Assembly (NCBI RefSeq): GCF_003075435.1 | Contig: NZ_QCZJ01000001.1 | Coordinates: forward strand, 434,001-498,000 | Reading direction: 5' to 3' | Source: Terrimonas sp. | Lineage (GTDB): Bacteria; Bacteroidota; Bacteroidia; Chitinophagales; Chitinophagaceae | Length of the DNA: 64,000 nt | Shown: positions 53,068 through 62,396 of the stretch, piece by piece | How the letters are laid out: every line of letters starts with the position of its first letter | How positions within the stretch are numbered: the stretch's first letter is position 1 | Position numbers and translations under genes: made by a program | Notes under the pieces: generated by a model | What the model saw: only the letters and a program-made list of their open reading frames with translations | Database searches by the model: none | What the model was told of the DNA's origin: nothing

Positions 53068-53684
53068 TCACAAGGTTTTTTACAGATTTTTCTGAAAAAC
53101 AGCTTGAGCAACTGGCATTGCTTGAACCGCTCTACAAAGAATGGAATGAAAAGATCAATGTTATCTCCCGCAAAGACATTGATTCATTGTACGAAAAGCA
53201 TGTATTGCATTCACTTTCCATAGCCGCCTTATTTGATTTTCCTCCCGGGCTTGACATTGTTGACCTTGGAACCGGCGGCGGATTTCCGGGTATCCCATTA
53301 GCCATTATGTTTCCCGGGGTTAATTTTTTACTGGTCGATTCCATAGGTAAAAAATTAAAAGTTGTAAATGAAGTTGCCGCCGCGCTGCAGCTTACTAATA
53401 TTAAAACCCGTCATACAAGAGTGGAAGAAATTACTGATAAGAAATTTGATTTTGTAGTAAGCCGTGCCGTTGCCCCCCTGGCAGATCTGTGGCGATGGAG
53501 TAAGCCGCTCTTAAAAAAAGAAAGAAAAATGGAGGAGTTTAAGAATGGGTTAATTTGTTTAAAAGGAGGCGATCTGACGGTGGAAATTGAACAAAGTGGA
53601 TTAAAGCCCCACACCTGGCAACTAAGAGATGTATTTGACCAGGATTTTTTTACAGAAAAATACCTCTTATATGTTCCGGTTTAA
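53037..53684 (+). CDS. rsmG: 16S rRNA 7-methylguanosine-527 methyltransferase RsmG
   Basis: A 215-residue Rossmann methyltransferase. RsmG landmarks: KEWNEKINVISRKDIDSLYEKHVLHSL (substrate region) and IVDLGTGGGFPGIPLAI (SAM motif). The SRAVAPLADLWRWSKPLL segment follows, the usual RxxAP motif. It methylates G527 of 16S rRNA. Its start overlaps the end of the GT2 gene by 31 bases, so translation is coupled. Confidence 0.93.
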   Translation: MEETAGKLEIITRFFTDFSEKQLEQLALLEPLYKEWNEKINVISRKDIDSLYEKHVLHSLSIAALFDFPPGLDIVDLGTGGGFPGIPLAIMFPGVNFLLVDSIGKKLKVVNEVAAALQLTNIKTRHTRVEEITDKKFDFVVSRAVAPLADLWRWSKPLLKKERKMEEFKNGLICLKGGDLTVEIEQSGLKPHTWQLRDVFDQDFFTEKYLLYVPV

Positions 53685-53747
53685 GACACAGATAACTATT
53701 TTTTTATATTTAGCAGGATAGTTAAGTTTGTTGAAAATACAAATTGA

Positions 53748-55658
53748 TTGCTTAGGAGGCTGCCAATAGTGTTTCTGTACGGCATGATGTGCTTTTGTGC
53801 ATCAGCAAAAAACAACGATATAATTGATGTTACCCGCATTCAACACTATGATACTATATTAAAAAAGCTTCTTTATTTTATTGATTATTCCAAAAAGTAT
53901 ACTATCGATGATATAAACGATACCCTTTTTTCTTATACTGCCAATACATCTCCTTTCAACCAAAAAAAACTTGATGCAAATTATTTCATTAAACTAACAC
54001 TTGCCAATACCGGACAGCAGGACAGTTTTCTTCTTTATACCGGAAAAGCGCAGCGTTACAAAATGTATATGTGCGACAGCACAGGGAAAAAAATATTATT
54101 GAAGAACCAGGTAACTAAGTTCTCTCCGGGTTTATTCACTAATATTCCTTATGCTCAAATAGCATTAAAAAAAGGGGAACAAAAGGTATTTTACATCGCT
54201 TTGGAAATCAATTTTTACAATTGGTATCTTTTTGACCCGGTAATTCTCCGAACAGCAGATCATGCATATTTTTCCTTCTTACACCTGCTGCAGCCAAGCC
54301 GTATATATATGGCTATTACCATATTTTTTATGGGGATAATGTTCTGCATGTTCGCTTACACTTTTGCACTGTTCATCCGGAATCCCCTATGGGAATATTT
54401 ACATTATTCAGTTGCCATTTTTATTTTCATGGTATATTTTGGTTTGCGGCTGTTGAACATATTTCACTTTGGATCATTATACTTCTTATTTTATGACCTG
54501 CGTTACCAGGGTTTGCAACTATTGGGGCATATGCTTATCCTGCTGTTTATTCTTTCGTTTTTAAAAACAAAAGAAAAAATGCCTGCATTTCACAAACAGG
54601 TAAAAGCGCTTATTTATCTGCAGCTTATTTTTTTGGTGGTCAACCTGCCATTAACTTATACCAATACCTATAATTATGCTGCAAACATTGCTTTCGATAT
54701 TATGCGGGTTTTGGGGTTATTGTATTCCATATATGTTTCCATTTACCTGATTGCAAAAAACAAGAAAAAAGAAGCCCGTTACCTTGGTGCAGGTTCGTTG
54801 CTCTCTATTTTTATGGCATGCCTGGCCTTATATGTTGACCGTTGGGGAAATTTTGATGAGCTATTACTCAGGTATTCCGGCATCTCTGTGCTGATATTTA
54901 TGGCAGGCGTAATGTCGCAGATGACATTATTCCTGCTGGCATTAAGCTACAGGCTTAGAATGCAGGAAGCCAACAGGATACGGGCAGTTGAGCAATTACA
55001 ATTGGAAAATGATCGTAAGGAATTAGAAAAATACAAGGCTATTATTGATGCAAGGGATAGTGAACGGACACGCATTTCGCAGGAAATTCATGATGATATT
55101 GGCTCCGGACTTACTTCAATAAGGTTACTGAGTGAAATTGCCAAAGTAAAAAATAGTGAGAGTGATAAAAAAGAGCTGGAAAAAATTTCTGCTACTTCAA
55201 ATGTTTTGATGGATAAGATGAACGAGATCATCTGGACTTTAAATTCAAGAAATGATACATTACTAAATCTTATTACATATCTGCGGCACCAGATTGTGGA
55301 ATTTTTTGAGCCGTCAAATATTATACTCGAAATAAATTTGCCCGAAAACGTTCACGATGCTCCTTTAAGTGGAAATGTAAGAAGGAATATTATTCTTTCT
55401 GTTAAAGAAGCGCTTCATAATATAGTAAAACATTCACAGGCATCGTTAGTAAGTGTTAATTTTTCTTTTGACAAAGTTTTTATTATTTCTATAAAAGACA
55501 ATGGTGTGGGTTTTCTACATGATAAAATTACCGACCACACTAATGGATTGAGAAACATGAAAGAGCGCCTCACCTCTATCGGGGGTTCATGTAGTATTTC
55601 GAGCAACGGGGGTACAAATATTGAACTTATTATCCCTTTAAACACGTACCCGGTTTAG
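53748..55658 (+). CDS. 7TMR-DISM-type sensor histidine kinase
   Basis: A 636-residue protein with TTG start. It carries a signal peptide (LPIVFLYGMMCFCASA) and an extracytoplasmic DISMED2-like domain (about 25-175). A seven-helix membrane region follows (about 185-400) and a coiled linker (about 405-445, AVEQLQLENDRKELEKYKAI). The kinase part is HisKA_3 with phospho-His in TRISQEIHDDIGSGLTSIRLL, then an ATPase domain with SVKEALHNIVKHSQA, KDNGVGF and GLRNMKERL. It pairs with the LuxR-type regulator 39 bases downstream. Confidence 0.85.
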   Translation: MLRRLPIVFLYGMMCFCASAKNNDIIDVTRIQHYDTILKKLLYFIDYSKKYTIDDINDTLFSYTANTSPFNQKKLDANYFIKLTLANTGQQDSFLLYTGKAQRYKMYMCDSTGKKILLKNQVTKFSPGLFTNIPYAQIALKKGEQKVFYIALEINFYNWYLFDPVILRTADHAYFSFLHLLQPSRIYMAITIFFMGIMFCMFAYTFALFIRNPLWEYLHYSVAIFIFMVYFGLRLLNIFHFGSLYFLFYDLRYQGLQLLGHMLILLFILSFLKTKEKMPAFHKQVKALIYLQLIFLVVNLPLTYTNTYNYAANIAFDIMRVLGLLYSIYVSIYLIAKNKKKEARYLGAGSLLSIFMACLALYVDRWGNFDELLLRYSGISVLIFMAGVMSQMTLFLLALSYRLRMQEANRIRAVEQLQLENDRKELEKYKAIIDARDSERTRISQEIHDDIGSGLTSIRLLSEIAKVKNSESDKKELEKISATSNVLMDKMNEIIWTLNSRNDTLLNLITYLRHQIVEFFEPSNIILEINLPENVHDAPLSGNVRRNIILSVKEALHNIVKHSQASLVSVNFSFDKVFIISIKDNGVGFLHDKITDHTNGLRNMKERLTSIGGSCSISSNGGTNIELIIPLNTYPV

Positions 55659-55703
55659 GGTAAGAGAATTCTACCTTATATACTTTAGATTTGCATTTTG
55701 TAC

Positions 55704-56342
55704 ATGGTGATGGAGAATATTTCAGTTTGTATAGTAGAAGATAACAATGATATCCGCCAGGCGTTAGAACAGATCATCATGATGGCTGACGGGTATCGCT
55801 TTTGTGGCTCCTTTATAAGCGCTGAAGCCGCTATTGTGGGTATACCCAAAGTAATGCCTGATGTTGTATTAATGGATATTAATCTTGGTGGAATGAGTGG
55901 TATTGATTGTGTAAGAGAGTTGAAGCCAAGATATCCTGATATATTATTTATGATGTGTACAGTATATGAGGAGGATGAAAAAATTTTTGAAGCATTGGCC
56001 GCTGGAGCAAATGGTTACATCCTCAAAAAAACGGCACCGGGTAAATTACTCGAAGCCATTCGTGAATTAGCAGAAGGCGGAGCACCTATGAGCAGCCAGA
56101 TAGCGCGTAAAGTGGTTGCTGCTTTCCAGGAAAAAAATACGCACTCAACAGGAGTATTGGATGCGCTCTCCAACCGTGAGCATGAGATACTGGAATTACT
56201 GGCCAAAGGCATGTTGTATAAAGAAATTTCCACTAAGCTGGGCATCGCGCAGGAAACAGTTAGAAAACACGTTTACCACATTTACGAGAAGTTGCATGTA
56301 ACCAATCGTGTGGAAGCAGTAAATAAGTATTTTGGACGGTAA
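55704..56342 (+). CDS. NarL/LuxR-family response regulator
   Basis: Started at ATG 55704 (another ATG at 55710 is also possible), 212 residues. Receiver domain: VCIVEDNNDIRQAL, phospho-Asp in DVVLMDINLGGMSG, MMCTVYEEDE (switch T) and GYILKKTAP (Lys). The C-terminal HTH is LSNREHEILELLAKGMLYKEI (about 157) and VRKHVYHIYEKLHVTNRVEAV. It acts as the partner of the upstream kinase. Targets unknown. Confidence 0.9.
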   Translation: MVMENISVCIVEDNNDIRQALEQIIMMADGYRFCGSFISAEAAIVGIPKVMPDVVLMDINLGGMSGIDCVRELKPRYPDILFMMCTVYEEDEKIFEALAAGANGYILKKTAPGKLLEAIRELAEGGAPMSSQIARKVVAAFQEKNTHSTGVLDALSNREHEILELLAKGMLYKEISTKLGIAQETVRKHVYHIYEKLHVTNRVEAVNKYFGR

Positions 56343-56378
56343 ATATATAATGAAACCTGACCTTGATTAATTTTTACG

Positions 56379-56405
56379 GGGCTGCCTTGAGGCAGCCTTT
56401 TTATT
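56379..56405 (+). terminator. Terminator after the two-component pair
   Basis: A 7-bp stem GGCTGCC/GGCAGCC with a TTGA loop followed by TTTTTATTTG. It ends the kinase/regulator unit. Confidence 0.9.
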
Positions 56406-56457
56406 TGTAAAAAATTGTTTGGGAATTGACGCATTTTAGAAATGCAGGTGCTGCTTG

Positions 56458-57237
56458 TTATTTTTCCGCTACATAAAAAAGGTCAAAACAACTATCGCCC
56501 GCTTCTTTTATAAAATAATCTTCATGGGTAATACCTGTTGTAAGGTTTTCATTCTGCTTCAGTAATTTCTTCCTGTTCATCCTGTTTAAAATATCATAAG
56601 GAATTTGCAGCAATTGACGCGGTAGCCTGTACTGAAGATTAAAAATATCAAAGCGTGTAATTCTTCTTACAGATTCTTTATTTTTTTGATAATAATCCAT
56701 GATGGTTTGATTACCAAAAACGCCAAGTGCTTTAACACTGCTGAAATGGCGGCTCAATAACTGCTTCAGCTCTTCTACAGTATATTCACGCACATGCCAG
56801 GGATTTCTTGTAATAGACATTTTCTTATTTGGCGTAGTTACGATAAGCTTTCCACCCTTTTTCAGCACCCGGTTAATCTCTTTCAAAAATTCATTGTCTT
56901 TTGGAATATGCTCAATCACCTGGAAAGTGATCACAAAATCAAAAGTATCAGAAGGTACATCTGTTAACGGTGGAATATTCATTTGTATAAACCGTACATT
57001 ATTATTTTTGAAGGCATCGGAATGAATAATATCCGTTTCAAACTTATCTATTGTTACAAACTCATCCGTATGAGGTGCTATTATTTCAACACCATAACCG
57101 CTGCCCGTACCTATTTCCAGCACTTTGCCTGAAATCAGTTTTGCGGCTTCAAGATAAGCAAGCAACGACCGCTGGTATACATAATTATCCGAATGATCAT
57201 TCTGAGATACTCTTTCTGCTGTTTGTAATATTTTCAT
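56458..57237 (-). CDS. Class I SAM-dependent methyltransferase
   Basis: A 259-residue methyltransferase with motif I KVLEIGTGSGYGVEII near 39, an acidic VTIDKFETD, motif II FDFVITFQVIEHIPKDNEFL and motif III LKKGGKLIVTTPNKK. The pattern fits UbiE/COQ5-like or small-molecule methyltransferases. A C-terminal domain (about 175-259) is family-specific. Substrate unknown, and it is a lone gene. Confidence 0.85.
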   Translation of the reverse strand: MKILQTAERVSQNDHSDNYVYQRSLLAYLEAAKLISGKVLEIGTGSGYGVEIIAPHTDEFVTIDKFETDIIHSDAFKNNNVRFIQMNIPPLTDVPSDTFDFVITFQVIEHIPKDNEFLKEINRVLKKGGKLIVTTPNKKMSITRNPWHVREYTVEELKQLLSRHFSSVKALGVFGNQTIMDYYQKNKESVRRITRFDIFNLQYRLPRQLLQIPYDILNRMNRKKLLKQNENLTTGITHEDYFIKEAGDSCFDLFYVAEK

Positions 57238-57353
57238 ATTTATCAGTAAACGCTCTTATACAGAGCATTTGAGTTGCGAAGATAATAAGCTATATGTGTT
57301 CGAAACCGAAATTATTAATAATCACAGGTCTAAAAGGTATACTACGGTTGCAT

Positions 57354-57812
57354 TCATTTCCTGAAATAATGGTCAGCAATAATCGAAACAGGTAATCCAA
57401 TCGCGAACATAAGCATTATACTGCCCGTAAAAATATTATTCATTGTAAGAACAGGGGGTCTTCCGAAAGTAACCGGCAGCACAATAATATTCATAAACAA
57501 CCATACAAATAAGCCATAGATTACTGCACTTGCAATAATATTTTTTTGGAGAAATTTAAAGCGTGGATACAATAAGAAATAAAGCATTACCCAGCAGAGA
57601 GCTATAAAATAGTGCAACAATAGCCCCAATACTGCCGTTTCAGCGCCCCCATTAAAAGCATCTTTGCCGGCTATTCCGCTGGCTATGCCCTGAAATATTT
57701 GTAATACTGTTGTTTTATTTAATATCCATGCATATACCATAATAGCAGCAAGCGCATCAGCCGTACCTGCAATAATCCAGGTAAGTAATATTGGTTTAAA
57801 AGGCAGTTTCAT
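57354..57812 (-). CDS. Four-helix membrane protein (YagU/DUF1440-like)
   Basis: A 152-residue integral membrane protein with four helices (about 8-30, 60-84, 93-115, 126-147). The segments ILLTWIIAGTADALAAIMVY and NGGAETAVLGLLLHYFIALCWVMLY look like the DUF1440/YagU group of inner-membrane proteins, some linked to acid tolerance. Assignment is from recall of pattern only. It is divergent from the DCC-family gene. Confidence 0.6.
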   Translation of the reverse strand: MKLPFKPILLTWIIAGTADALAAIMVYAWILNKTTVLQIFQGIASGIAGKDAFNGGAETAVLGLLLHYFIALCWVMLYFLLYPRFKFLQKNIIASAVIYGLFVWLFMNIIVLPVTFGRPPVLTMNNIFTGSIMLMFAIGLPVSIIADHYFRK

Positions 57813-57890
57813 ATAATGTGCTCAGTTAACCTGTCTGCATCTTAAAGTTATAAACTTAATCTTATAATCCTTCTGTTGTAACTTTGCCGG

Positions 57891-58295
57891 GTGAAACAAC
57901 ATTACCCTGTAATTCTCTTTGACGGTGTATGCAACCTTTGCAATAATAGCGTACAGTTTGTTATTAAAAAAGATAGGAAGAAACACTTCTATTTTACAGC
58001 ATTGCAAAGTAATGCAGGGCAACAACTCCTGAAACAACATCACTTATCTCCTGATAAATTTGATTCTTTTGTTTTGATTGAAAACAACAAGGCCTATACA
58101 AGAAGCACAGCGGCTTTGCGTGTAGTAAAAAGGTTGAGCGGGACATGGCCTTTATTGTATATATTCATCATCGTTCCTTCTTTTATACGAAATGCCATAT
58201 ACGATTGGGTAGCGAAAAACAGGTATAAATGGTTTGGCAAATCTGATAGTTGTATGATGCCTACGCCGGAGTTAAATGCAAGGTTCCTGCATTAA
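57891..58295 (+). CDS. DCC-family thiol-disulfide oxidoreductase-like protein (DUF393)
   Basis: A 134-residue protein (GTG start) with the DCC motif ILFDGVCNLCNNSVQFV near residue 9 (CxxC), then HFYFTALQSNAG and TRSTAALRVVKRLSGTW. It has a thioredoxin-like fold and is cytoplasmic. The family is suggested to act in thiol redox, but partners are unknown. It overlaps the converging gene by four bases at the stops. Confidence 0.85.
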   Translation: MKQHYPVILFDGVCNLCNNSVQFVIKKDRKKHFYFTALQSNAGQQLLKQHHLSPDKFDSFVLIENNKAYTRSTAALRVVKRLSGTWPLLYIFIIVPSFIRNAIYDWVAKNRYKWFGKSDSCMMPTPELNARFLH

Positions 58296-58597
58296 TTATT
58301 TCTCACTTTTTCTAATATTTTCTGGTAGCGCTTTTCATTTAAGCTACGGGATATCAGGGCAATAATGAAGCCTAAAACCATACCTACTCCCACTATAAGC
58401 GCTATTTTATAATTATCCTGCGCTATGGGAATAATACTGATGCCACCCATAAAAATGATGATAAAGAAAGACGACAGGCATACTACAAAACTCCAGGCCA
58501 ACGTATATATGAGGTAGTATTTAGTTTTAGATCCCTGGCGTTGCTCTTTCCAGAAGTCAACAAATCTTAGATCGTCTTTTGTAACCAGCTTGCTCAC
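58292..58597 (-). CDS. Small two-helix membrane protein
   Basis: A 101-residue protein with GTG start (MSKLVTKDDLRFVDFWKEQRQG) and two membrane helices (about 28-52, 64-84), ending in a basic helix (SLNEKRYQKILEKV). No family is recognised. It lies between the DCC-family gene (4-base overlap) and the fused dehydrogenase (55 bases). Confidence 0.5.
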   Translation of the reverse strand: MSKLVTKDDLRFVDFWKEQRQGSKTKYYLIYTLAWSFVVCLSSFFIIIFMGGISIIPIAQDNYKIALIVGVGMVLGFIIALISRSLNEKRYQKILEKVRNN

Positions 58598-58651
58598 TTT
58601 TATCTTTTTGAAATATCCGGGAAATTGGTTGAAATATTTAACAGAAGCTTT

Positions 58652-61033
58652 TTATTCGCTCATCATTTCTCTTACCGCTTTAATAATATCTTCTGCATTA
58701 GGCTTGGTGAAATAGTCGCCATCTGACCCATAGGCAGGACGGCTTGCCTGGGCAGTTATTGTTCTCGGGGCTACATCAAGCCAGCGATAACCACTTTGTT
58801 CTTCCATCACCTTATTGAACATATATGCGGCAGTACCGCCAGGCATATCTTCATCAGTAAAAATTATCCTGTTTGTTTTCTTTAATGATTCAATAATGAC
58901 ATGATTGATATCAAAGGGCAATAATGTTTGTACATCTATAATCTCGCAATGAATATTCATATCTTCAAGTACTGCCGCGGCTTCCTGCGCTACGCGCAAC
59001 GTAGCGCCATAAGATACAATAGTAATATCATCGCCCTCTTTTATTATTTCAGGTATCCCTAACGCAACACGAAAATCTAATAAATTAGAAGGCAGCCTTT
59101 CTTTCAGCCGGTAAGCATTCAAACATTCTACCATTACTGCCGGGTCATTTACCTCCAGCAACGTATTATACATACCCGCCGCCTGCACCATATTTCTTGG
59201 CACACATATATGAAAGCCTCTCAGCGCATTTATAAGCACTGCCATCGGAGAGCCACTATGCCAGATACCTTCGAGCCTGTGTCCGCGTGTGCGAATAATT
59301 AACGGGCATCCCTGTTTTCCTTTTGTCCGATAGTGTAAACAGGCTACATCATCGCTCAATGGTTCCAATCCATACAGCATATAATCTACATACTGAATTT
59401 CAGCAATTGGGCGTAAGCCACGCATTGCCAATCCTATCGCCTGCCCAACAATAGTAAGTTCTCTTATACCTGTATCAAAAATTCTTTGTGAACCATGTTT
59501 TTGCTGCAAACCAGCAAATCCCTGGTTTACATCACCAATAGACCCAAGATCTTCACCAAACGCCAGTACCCTGGGGTTATGCTTAAATAACTCATCAAAA
59601 TATTTATTCAATACCAGGTAACCATTTATAGCTGGTGCATTATCATCATAAACTGCAGGTACCGCGTGAACATTAGCAAGACTTTTAGTGCCCTCATTGT
59701 ACAGATGCGATCTGTATAAATGACTTTGTTCAGCGTATAATTCGTTATAGTATTTTTTTACTTCTTCGGAGCTGCTGAAATTAACACCGGTTGCCAGTGC
59801 TTTCAGGATATCTTTACGCAGCGGCTCACGGTTTTGCTGTAAAACTTTTATGGCTTTTTGTATACGCGGCAGCTGTGTTGTTTCATTTTCGGTAATGGAT
59901 TGCAGCACCGAAACTGTTTGATTTACTATAGCCCGCAACGGAGTTATATATTTATTCCAGGCAATTTCCCTGCTTTGTTTTACAAATGCCTTCGCTCCTA
60001 TTTCTATTGCATTCAATTCTTCTTCATCAGCCAGGGCATTCGCCAAAATCCATTCTCTCATTTTTTTATTGCAATCCCATTCCCGCTCCCACTCCAGTCT
60101 TTCCTGCGATTTATACCGCTCATGGCTACCCGAAGTAGAATGCCCCTGCGGCTGCGTCACATCTTCTACATGAAAAACAGCAGCAGTATGTGTTTCCCTT
60201 ATTTTTTGAATACCCTGTTCAAACACTTCACACATTCCTGCATAATCCCAGCACTTTACTTTATATATATCAATGCCATCGGTATTATTTTTTTTCTGGA
60301 AACCTTTTAAAGCATCAGATATCGAACCTTTTACGATCTGTTCTCCTGAGGGAACCGAAATACCGTAAGCATCATCCCAGATAAAAATTGCTAAGGGAAT
60401 CTGCATTACTCCCGCAGCGTTAATAGCTTCCCAGAAATGACCTTCTGCCGTTGACGCGTCACCAATGGTACAAAAACAAATTTCATTACCGTTGTTAGAT
60501 AATGTTTTAAACTGGTGCAGCAATTCAATATCCCTGAAAACTTTAGATGCAAAAGCTAAACCAACGGCCCGCGGCATTTGTCCTGCTGTGGGCGCAATGC
60601 CATTGGTAAAGTTTTTAAGATTAACGAGGTCGCGTATCTCGCCATTTTTATCCATAAACGCTGAAGAAAAATGCGCGTTCATTTGCCTGCCGGCGCTATG
60701 AGGTTCGTCCGTTTCATCAGGGTTGGCATACAACTGCGAAAAAAATTCTTCAATTGTGGCAACGCCAGTGGCGAATGCTATAGTTTGATCACGGTAATAT
60801 CCGGCGTAAAAATCGCCGGGTTTAAAGAATTTGGATAATGCGACCTGCGGCACTTCCTTTCCATCTCCAAAAATGCCAAATTTAGCTTTGCCGGTAAGTA
60901 CTTCCTTACGACCGAGCAAACTGGCTTCCCTGCTTTCGCAAGCCTGTTTATAATCATCCATAACTTCCTGCCGAAAACGTTCGAAGGAAAGTTTTTCTTC
61001 AGATATGGTATCGTGGGAAATGGTTTGCTCCAT
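58652..61033 (-). CDS. Fused 2-oxoacid dehydrogenase E1 alpha-beta subunit
   Basis: Started at ATG 61033 (a GTG lies two codons upstream), 793 residues. The N-terminal half is E1 alpha: PTAGQMPRAVGLAFASKVF and the ThDP motif GDASTAEGHFWEAINAAGVMQIPLAIFIWDDAYGIS in pieces (GDAS...DDAYG). The C-terminal half is E1 beta: VLAFGEDLGSIGDVNQGFAGL, FDTGIRELTIVGQAIGLAM, CLHYRTKGKQGCPLIIRT and IVSYGATLRVAQEAA. Such fusions are common in Bacteroidota and act in branched-chain or pyruvate dehydrogenase complexes. No E2/E3 gene is near, so they are encoded elsewhere. It is divergent from efp. Confidence 0.9.
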   Translation of the reverse strand: MEQTISHDTISEEKLSFERFRQEVMDDYKQACESREASLLGRKEVLTGKAKFGIFGDGKEVPQVALSKFFKPGDFYAGYYRDQTIAFATGVATIEEFFSQLYANPDETDEPHSAGRQMNAHFSSAFMDKNGEIRDLVNLKNFTNGIAPTAGQMPRAVGLAFASKVFRDIELLHQFKTLSNNGNEICFCTIGDASTAEGHFWEAINAAGVMQIPLAIFIWDDAYGISVPSGEQIVKGSISDALKGFQKKNNTDGIDIYKVKCWDYAGMCEVFEQGIQKIRETHTAAVFHVEDVTQPQGHSTSGSHERYKSQERLEWEREWDCNKKMREWILANALADEEELNAIEIGAKAFVKQSREIAWNKYITPLRAIVNQTVSVLQSITENETTQLPRIQKAIKVLQQNREPLRKDILKALATGVNFSSSEEVKKYYNELYAEQSHLYRSHLYNEGTKSLANVHAVPAVYDDNAPAINGYLVLNKYFDELFKHNPRVLAFGEDLGSIGDVNQGFAGLQQKHGSQRIFDTGIRELTIVGQAIGLAMRGLRPIAEIQYVDYMLYGLEPLSDDVACLHYRTKGKQGCPLIIRTRGHRLEGIWHSGSPMAVLINALRGFHICVPRNMVQAAGMYNTLLEVNDPAVMVECLNAYRLKERLPSNLLDFRVALGIPEIIKEGDDITIVSYGATLRVAQEAAAVLEDMNIHCEIIDVQTLLPFDINHVIIESLKKTNRIIFTDEDMPGGTAAYMFNKVMEEQSGYRWLDVAPRTITAQASRPAYGSDGDYFTKPNAEDIIKAVREMMSE

Positions 61034-61168
61034 ATTCACAAAAATACCCGAAAAATATTTAAATGGCCTTTGTTAATATAGCAGGAACTGAAATATGTGC
61101 ACATGTTGTTTAATTAGGTGGGAAATACAATTTCAGCTTATATTTGCGCCACTTTAAAAATTGCAAAT

Positions 61169-61735
61169 ATGGCAAATACAGCAGATATCAGCAGGGGAAT
61201 GATCCTGAAATTAGATGGAAGCCTTTACAGTGTAGTAGAATTTGGTGAAAATAAAACTGCCAGGGCCGCTGCTAAAGTGTGGGCTAAACTAAAGGGTGTT
61301 GATAATAACCGTAGCATAGAAAAGACCTGGAACTCAGGCGATACCATTTATCCTGTGCGTGTTGAAAAAAAGTCTTTCCAGTTTTTATATAAAGATGATT
61401 CAGGATATAATTTCATGGATAATGAAACCTTTGAGCAGATTGCCATTGCTGAACAGCTTGTAGATGCTCCCCAATTTTTAAAAGAAGGCCAGGAAGTGGG
61501 TGTTTTGATCAACACCGAAACTGAACTGCCCATGAATGTTGAATTACCTGACAAAATTGTAGTATTGGTTACCTACAGCGAACCAGGCGTTAAAGGCGAT
61601 ACAGCTACCCGTACCTTAAAAGCCGCCACCGTTGAAACCGGTGCTACCGTAATGGTTCCTTTGTTTGTAAATGAAGGCGAATTGATACGCATCAATACAA
61701 AAACAGGCGAATACGTTGAAAGAGTAAAAAACTGA
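61169..61735 (+). CDS. efp: Elongation factor P
   Basis: The ATG at 61169 (MANTADISRGMILKLDGSLY) gives the family-standard 188 residues; the open frame upstream is not conserved. The KOW-like N-terminal domain carries the loop GENKTARAAAK, with Lys29 at the place modified in many bacteria. OB domains follow (FLYKDDSGYNFMDNETFEQ, VVLVTYSEPGVKGDTAT). EF-P relieves polyproline stalling. TATATTTG at 61139-61146 is a likely -7 element. The gene runs into accB and accC in the same direction. Confidence 0.95.
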   Translation: MANTADISRGMILKLDGSLYSVVEFGENKTARAAAKVWAKLKGVDNNRSIEKTWNSGDTIYPVRVEKKSFQFLYKDDSGYNFMDNETFEQIAIAEQLVDAPQFLKEGQEVGVLINTETELPMNVELPDKIVVLVTYSEPGVKGDTATRTLKAATVETGATVMVPLFVNEGELIRINTKTGEYVERVKN

Positions 61736-61813
61736 TTTGGATAGAATTACCCTGAATTACTATCTTAGCCGTCAGTTTCCGATTAAATTCGGGCAAAACT
61801 TAAACAAAACCAC

Positions 61814-62293
61814 ATGGATTTTAAACAAATTCAGGAGTTGATAAAAATTATCAACAAATCCAATATTGGCGAAATAACCCTTGAGGAAAAAGATTTTAAA
61901 ATTACCATCAAGCAGAAAGAAGACCATATTACCCAGGTCGTATCTGCTCCTTCTGCAGCATTACCAACATATGAAGCGGCAGCCAGACCGGCAGGAGCGC
62001 AGGAGCCCACAGCGGAAAAAGCCAAACCTGCTGCTGAACCCAAAGCTGAAAATCTCATAGCTATTAAAAGCCCGATGATTGGTACTTTTTACAGGCGCCC
62101 ATCGCCCGACAAGCCGATTTTTGCGGAAGTTGGCGATGATGTAACGCCCGGTAAAATAGTTTGCATTATTGAGGCAATGAAATTATTTAATGAAATAGAA
62201 AGTGAGGTGAGCGGCAAAATAGTTAAGATACTGGTAGATGATGCCAGCCCTGTTGAGTACGACCAGCCGTTATTCCTCGTAGAACCTAATTAA
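61814..62293 (+). CDS. accB: Biotin carboxyl carrier protein of acetyl-CoA carboxylase
   Basis: A 159-residue BCCP. Residues ~1-45 form a helical/strand N-terminus (MDFKQIQELIKIINKSN), an Ala/Pro/Glu-rich flexible linker covers ~45-80, and the biotinyl domain spans ~80-159. Its biotin site is IIEAMKLFNEIE with Lys123. It carries CO2 between biotin carboxylase and carboxyltransferase in fatty acid synthesis. accC follows after 103 bases containing an AT-rich repeat. Confidence 0.95.
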   Translation: MDFKQIQELIKIINKSNIGEITLEEKDFKITIKQKEDHITQVVSAPSAALPTYEAAARPAGAQEPTAEKAKPAAEPKAENLIAIKSPMIGTFYRRPSPDKPIFAEVGDDVTPGKIVCIIEAMKLFNEIESEVSGKIVKILVDDASPVEYDQPLFLVEPN

Positions 62294-62396
62294 TTTGAAA
62301 ATGTGAAAATGTGTTAATTTGAAAATGAGTAAACCTCATTTAAATTTTTACATATTTTTTTAAGTTTTCAAATTCCTGAATTTTCAAATTGACTAC